Positions 15,267-18,481 of a stretch of DNA of 18,481 bases are shown piece by piece. This stretch comes from an uncultured bacterium (GTDB lineage: Bacteria > Bacillota > Clostridia > Lachnospirales > Lachnospiraceae). Under the pieces are notes generated by a model. That model was given only the letters and a program-made list of their open reading frames with translations. It made no database searches and had not been told where the DNA came from. Position 1 is the first letter of the stretch. Each line of letters opens with the position of its first letter. The DNA lies in the NCBI GenBank assembly GCA_905215405.1, contig CAJMQE010000076.1:1-18481 (forward strand), in the 5' to 3' direction. Both the position numbers and the translations under genes were made by a program.

Positions 15267-15302
15267 GTTTTCTATCTGTAATAACTTATTACATTACTAA
15301 TC

Positions 15303-16262
15303 TTAGTCTTCGCTTGGACTGAGTCCTAAACCAAGTTCTTTTAACTTTGCAAGTACTTCTTCTAATGATTTACGTCCAAGATTTCTAACCTTCATCATAT
15401 CGTCTGAAGTCTTATTACATAATTCTTCAACAGTATTGATTCCAGCTCTCTTAAGACAGTTATATGAACGAACTGATAATTCGAGTTCGTCAATAGTCAT
15501 CTCAAGAACTTTTTCTTTTTCGTCAGTTTCCTGTTCAACCATGATTTCTGCAGTTCTTGCATTCTCTGATAAATCAATAAAAAGACTTAAATGTTCACTT
15601 AAAACTTTAGCAGCCAAACTTACTGCTTCATCAGGAGCTAATGTACCGTTTGTGTAGACGTCCAGAGTAAGCTTATCATAATCTGTAACCTGACCAACAC
15701 GAGTATTCTGTACAGACATATTTACACGCTCAACTGGTGTGTAAATAGAATCGACTGAAATAACACCAACAGGCTGATCTTCGCTCTTGTTCTTATCAGA
15801 ACTTACGTAACCTCTGCCTCTTGTGATTGTTAATTCCATAAATAATCTGCAGTTTGCGCCACCATTAAGTGTTGCAATAACGAGATCTGGATTAATGATT
15901 TCAATGTCGGAATCTGTCTGAATATCAGATGCTCTAACTACGCCTTCGCCTTCAAATTCAATGTAGGCTGTCTTTGGCTCATTTGTGTCGCTGTTATTTT
16001 TGATAGCTAAATTCTTGATGTTCATAATGATTTCAGTTACATCTTCCTTTACGCCAGGAATAGAACTGAATTCATGTAAAACACCTTCAATCTTGACCTG
16101 ACTTACAGCTGCACCTGGTAATGAAGACAGCATAATACGTCTAAGTGAATTACCAAGAGTAGTGCCGTAACCTCTTTCAAGTGGTTCTACAACAAATCTT
16201 CCGTATTTATTATCATCAGAGATCGTTGCAATCTCAATTTTAGGTTTTTGAAAATCGAACAC
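15303..16262 (-). CDS. rpoA: DNA-directed RNA polymerase subunit alpha
   Basis: The alpha dimer scaffolds RNA polymerase assembly, and its C-terminal domain contacts UP elements and activators. The 319-residue length is normal. The N-terminal domain carries RFVVEPLERGYGTTLGNSLRR, and the C-terminal domain ends with ELSVRSYNCLKRAGI and NLGRKSLEEVLAKLKELGL, the DNA-contacting helix-hairpin-helix. The start is GTG (16260-16262), seven bases after GGAGGGG. It follows rpsD by 41 bases in the standard alpha-operon order. The acidic tail GLSPSED is unremarkable. Confidence 0.97.
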   Translation of the reverse strand: MFDFQKPKIEIATISDDNKYGRFVVEPLERGYGTTLGNSLRRIMLSSLPGAAVSQVKIEGVLHEFSSIPGVKEDVTEIIMNIKNLAIKNNSDTNEPKTAYIEFEGEGVVRASDIQTDSDIEIINPDLVIATLNGGANCRLFMELTITRGRGYVSSDKNKSEDQPVGVISVDSIYTPVERVNMSVQNTRVGQVTDYDKLTLDVYTNGTLAPDEAVSLAAKVLSEHLSLFIDLSENARTAEIMVEQETDEKEKVLEMTIDELELSVRSYNCLKRAGINTVEELCNKTSDDMMKVRNLGRKSLEEVLAKLKELGLGLSPSED

Positions 16263-16303
16263 TATTTAGCCCCTCCTTTATGGGTATTACTAATCACATT
16301 GGA

Positions 16304-16897
16304 TTATTTAGAATATAACTCGACGATAAGCATCTCATCAACAGGTACATCAATGTTCTCTCTTGAAGGAATCTGTTTAACAGAACCTTTAAGATTTTCT
16401 GCATCTGCTTCAAGCCATTCTGGTACAAGTCTACCAGCTGTAGCATCTAATACCTGCTGATATCTTGCTGAAGTCTTTGATTTTTCTCTGATTTCGATTG
16501 AATCACCAGCTTTTACTAAGTATGATGGAATATTTACTGGTTTTCCATTAACTAATACATGCTTGTGATCAACGATCTGTCTTGCTTCTCTTCTTGTTCT
16601 TGCGAAACCTAATCTGAAGATTACGTTATCAAGTCTGAGTTCGAGTAATGTCATGAGGTTTTCACCTGTCATACCATTCATCTTTTCAGCTTTCTTGTAG
16701 TAATTTCTGAAAGGTTTTTCTAATACGCCGTAGATGAATTTTGCTTTCTGTTTTTCTCTAAGCTGAAGGCCATATTCACTAACTTTTCTACCTGCGTTTT
16801 TTGCTTTTCTATTTGATTTTTTATTAATTCCTAAGTAAGCTGGTTCTAAACCGAGTGCTCTACATCTCTTGAGAACAGGAACTCTATTAACTGCCAT
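16304..16897 (-). CDS. rpsD: 30S ribosomal protein S4
   Basis: S4 nucleates 16S rRNA folding and in many bacteria represses its own operon. The 197-residue protein begins MAVNRVPVLKRCRALGLEPAY and contains the S4 RNA-binding domain LELRLDNVIFRLGFARTRREAR through QIVDHKHVLVNGKPVNIPSYLV. There are no N-terminal zinc cysteines beyond a single Cys, so it is the zinc-free form. AGGAGGT is about ten bases before the ATG. It sits between rpsK (19-base gap) and rpoA, in conserved order. Confidence 0.97.
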   Translation of the reverse strand: MAVNRVPVLKRCRALGLEPAYLGINKKSNRKAKNAGRKVSEYGLQLREKQKAKFIYGVLEKPFRNYYKKAEKMNGMTGENLMTLLELRLDNVIFRLGFARTRREARQIVDHKHVLVNGKPVNIPSYLVKAGDSIEIREKSKTSARYQQVLDATAGRLVPEWLEADAENLKGSVKQIPSRENIDVPVDEMLIVELYSK

Positions 16898-16916
16898 CTT
16901 TCCTTATACCTCCTAA

Positions 16917-17312
16917 TTAAACTCTTCTACGTTTTGGTGGACGACATCCGTTATGTGGAACTGGTGTTACGTCTTTGATACTTGTAACTTCAAGACCACT
17001 TGCTGAAAGTGCACGAATAGCTGCTTCTCTTCCTGAACCTGGTCCTTTAACCATAACGTCTACTGATTTTAATCCGTGTACTAAAGCTGCTTTTGTAGCA
17101 GTTTCAGCTGCCATCTGAGCTGCATAAGGAGTAGATTTCCTTGAACCTCTAAATCCAAGACCACCAGCACTTGCCCATGATAAAGCATTTCCTTCTGCAT
17201 CTGTTAAAGTAACGATTGTATTATTAAAAGATGACTGAATGTGTGCTTGTCCTCGTTCAACGTTTTTCTTGACACGCTTCTTTGTCACTTTTTTTGTAAC
17301 TTTCTGAGCCAT
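16917..17312 (-). CDS. rpsK: 30S ribosomal protein S11
   Basis: S11 lies on the small-subunit platform near the Shine-Dalgarno helix. The 131-residue product has the basic N-terminus (KKVTKKRVKKNVERG), then AHIQSSFNNTIVTLTDAEGN, GFRGSRKSTPYAAQMAAE, VKGPGSGREAAIRAL and the C-terminal VTPVPHNGCRPPKRRRV, all matching the family from end to end. The ribosome binding site is GGGAGG, about nine bases before the ATG. It follows rpsM by 62 bases. Confidence 0.97.
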   Translation of the reverse strand: MAQKVTKKVTKKRVKKNVERGQAHIQSSFNNTIVTLTDAEGNALSWASAGGLGFRGSRKSTPYAAQMAAETATKAALVHGLKSVDVMVKGPGSGREAAIRALSASGLEVTSIKDVTPVPHNGCRPPKRRRV

Positions 17313-17374
17313 TTTAAACTAACCTCCCTTATGTTTTCCTATAACGATAGGTACATAACTTCAAACTATTTTAA

Positions 17375-17743
17375 TTATTTCTTCTTATTAGCAACTGTTT
17401 TCTTAGGACCTTTGCATGTTCTTGCATTAGTCTTAGTTTTCTGTCCTCTACATGGAAGACCTTTTCTATGACGAATTCCTCTATAACATCCGATTTCTTT
17501 TAATCTCTTGATGTTCATAGCGATTTCTCTTCTTAAATCACCTTCAACCTGATGATCAGCATCGATAACATCACGAATTCTTCCTACTTCTTCATCTGTT
17601 AAATCTCTTACACGAGTATCTGGATTAACTTTTGCTTTTTCAAGAATCTGAGTAGCACTTGTTCTACCGATTCCATAGATATAAGTAAGTCCGATCTCTA
17701 CGCGCTTTTCTCTTGGTAAATCTACACCTGAAATACGAGCCAT
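17375..17743 (-). CDS. rpsM: 30S ribosomal protein S13
   Basis: S13 is a head protein that forms intersubunit bridges and contacts tRNA. The 122-residue product starts ARISGVDLPREKRVEIGLTYIYGIG and has the helix-hairpin-helix, the GCYRGIRHRKGLPCRGQ block and the basic tail TKTNARTCKGPKK of the family. GGAGGTG is about ten bases upstream of the ATG. It is separated from rpmJ by 295 bases, far longer than the few dozen usual here, so a second promoter or regulatory leader in that gap is possible. Confidence 0.97.
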   Translation of the reverse strand: MARISGVDLPREKRVEIGLTYIYGIGRTSATQILEKAKVNPDTRVRDLTDEEVGRIRDVIDADHQVEGDLRREIAMNIKRLKEIGCYRGIRHRKGLPCRGQKTKTNARTCKGPKKTVANKKK

Positions 17744-18038
17744 GTGTGTATTACACCTCCATAGTTATTATTCTTAATTAATTTAATTCATGTTCGACAA
17801 GATTATCCCTACGTAGCCCGTCGCATAAAACGCCGTCTGAAATGTGTACGCATCCTTCTCTTATCTTCTTTTGATATAATAGTAATATATAAATAAAGTA
17901 ACGGTTCGCTGACAACTCAGCCTGGCGAATCATTACTGCAGCCGCATAAACAATTCACTCTTTATCAGCTATAAGTTGACAAAGAACAAATGCACAAACA
18001 AACAAGAGAAGTATCTCCTACTTCCCAGCCCGGTACAA
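17744..18038 (-). other. Long rpmJ-rpsM intergenic region, possible leader
   Basis: No coding sequence is supported in these 295 bases. On the minus strand TTGTCA (17910-17915) with an AT-rich TATATA (17886-17891) 18 bases later could be a weak promoter. A short hairpin, GAAGTA (18008-18013) with TACTTC (18019-18024), follows rpmJ and leads into a U-rich stretch, so it may be a partial attenuator. Ribosomal operons are often controlled at such points, but no known leader motif is recognised. Confidence 0.35.
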
Positions 18039-18152
18039 TTAGCCCTGTCTCTGTTTGTGTTTAGGGTTTTCACAGATTACTCTGACACTGCCCTTTCTTT
18101 TAATGATTTTGCATTTTTCACAGATTGGTTTAACTGATGATCTAACTTTCAT
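18039..18152 (-). CDS. rpmJ: 50S ribosomal protein L36
   Basis: A 37-residue open frame on the minus strand reads MKVRSSVKPICEKCKIIKRK and ends PKHKQRQG, the full L36 sequence. The zinc ligands are present: C11 and C14 in ICEKC, then C27 (VICENP) and H32 (PKH), so this is the zinc-binding C+ form. AAAGGAGG is eight bases before the ATG at 18150-18152. It lies upstream of rpsM, its normal neighbour, but the usual upstream gene infA is not within the 329 bases remaining in the window. Confidence 0.97.
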   Translation of the reverse strand: MKVRSSVKPICEKCKIIKRKGSVRVICENPKHKQRQG

Positions 18153-18186
18153 AGCAAAATCCTCCTTTCAAAAAAGTACGTCTTAC

Positions 18187-18216
18187 ATTATAGCATATAC
18201 AATTTGCTATAATCAA
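18187..18216 (-). promoter_or_regulatory. Promoter of rpmJ and the alpha operon, extended -10
   Basis: On the minus strand TGCTATAAT (hexamer 18187-18192) is a perfect extended -10, with TTGATT (18211-18216) 18 bases upstream as a moderate -35. The leader would be only about 28 bases. The -10 is one arm of a 9-bp inverted repeat (18187-18195 and 18205-18213). Confidence 0.7.
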
Positions 18217-18481
18217 GTAAAAACTAAAAGTTTTTTCTACATTTTATAAAAAATTTATCTCAAGGAATTTCTTCCTATTGACCGAATTATATTTCCAGAT
18301 GTTCCCATCTGAAATTCATCGTATCAGATCCAGATGGATCTGTCAGTCTACTTGTCTCTCCTGGGTTTTACTTATCTCTCAAGATAATTCTTTCCTTTGA
18401 CAAAATCAAAATATGATTTGTCGAATTACTTATCTCTCCAGATAATTCTTCCCTTTGACAAAATCAAAATATGATTTGTCG
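18217..18481. repeat. Hairpin cluster and 58-bp direct repeat upstream of rpmJ
   Basis: No gene is visible in these bases. A 58-bp unit (18370-18427) is followed directly by a second, nearly identical copy (18428-18481) that runs off the window. Each copy contains an imperfect hairpin, GACAAAATCA facing TGATTTGTC. Before it are two perfect short hairpins: CAGATG/CATCTG (18296-18311) and CAGATCCA/TGGATCTG (18325-18342). This suggests a repeat family or a stack of RNA structures between infA and rpmJ. Confidence 0.7.

Noticed and set aside
18370..18481. 58-bp repeat considered as CRISPR or IS end
   Set aside because: Only two adjacent copies without spacers, and no transposase or terminal inverted repeat pair is visible.

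Overview
The window looks like a low-GC Firmicute chromosome of the class Clostridia, most likely a Lachnospiraceae-type gut anaerobe. This is inferred from gene order, AT-rich codon use, strong AGGAGG ribosome binding sites, a long lysine-rich L17 and the ECF-transporter/truA/rplM/rpsI arrangement; no species can be named. Almost every gene is on the minus strand, so transcription runs from high to low coordinates.

Right half (about 18,481 down to 7,922) is conserved core genome. It holds rpmJ, rpsM, rpsK, rpsD, rpoA and rplQ, closed by a strong intrinsic terminator. A two-HD-domain (HD-GYP type) signalling protein follows with its own promoter. Next comes the energy-coupling-factor module ecfA1, ecfA2, ecfT, then truA, then rplM-rpsI behind a near-perfect sigmaA promoter and a roughly 180-nt leader. 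Three non-coding stretches are odd for such a conserved locus: a 17-bp minisatellite of 13 units between ecfA1 and ecfA2, a strongly folded 242-bp gap between rpoA and rplQ, and a hairpin-rich region with a 58-bp direct repeat upstream of rpmJ.

Left half (about 735 to 7,900) is an accessory defence island downstream of rpsI. At its right edge is the catalytic domain of a tyrosine recombinase that has lost its N-terminus. Three evenly spaced TGTTGCAT repeats lie between it and rpsI and resemble integrase arm sites. The main cargo is a tight four-gene operon with intergenic gaps of 10, 10 and 1 nt: a beta-class DNA methyltransferase, a single-chain restriction-modification enzyme (PD-(D/E)XK nuclease plus gamma-class N6-adenine methyltransferase, type IIG-like), a stand-alone TIR protein, and a TIR-like/TIR/SLOG protein. 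Its promoter overlaps a near-consensus Firmicutes LexA box, suggesting SOS control. My reading is that modification/restriction is combined with a Thoeris-like TIR signalling module in which the SLOG sensor is coupled to TIR rather than SIR2. This is inference from domains and layout.

The left edge is a scar. The SLOG protein runs into the 3' end of a cell-wall amidase gene, which also carries a one-base frameshift, and then meets a strong terminator. Beyond it, on the plus strand, only the first 29 codons of a P-loop ATP-binding protein survive. Truncations at both ends suggest a decayed island whose defence operon is largely intact but whose last gene has lost its native C-terminus.
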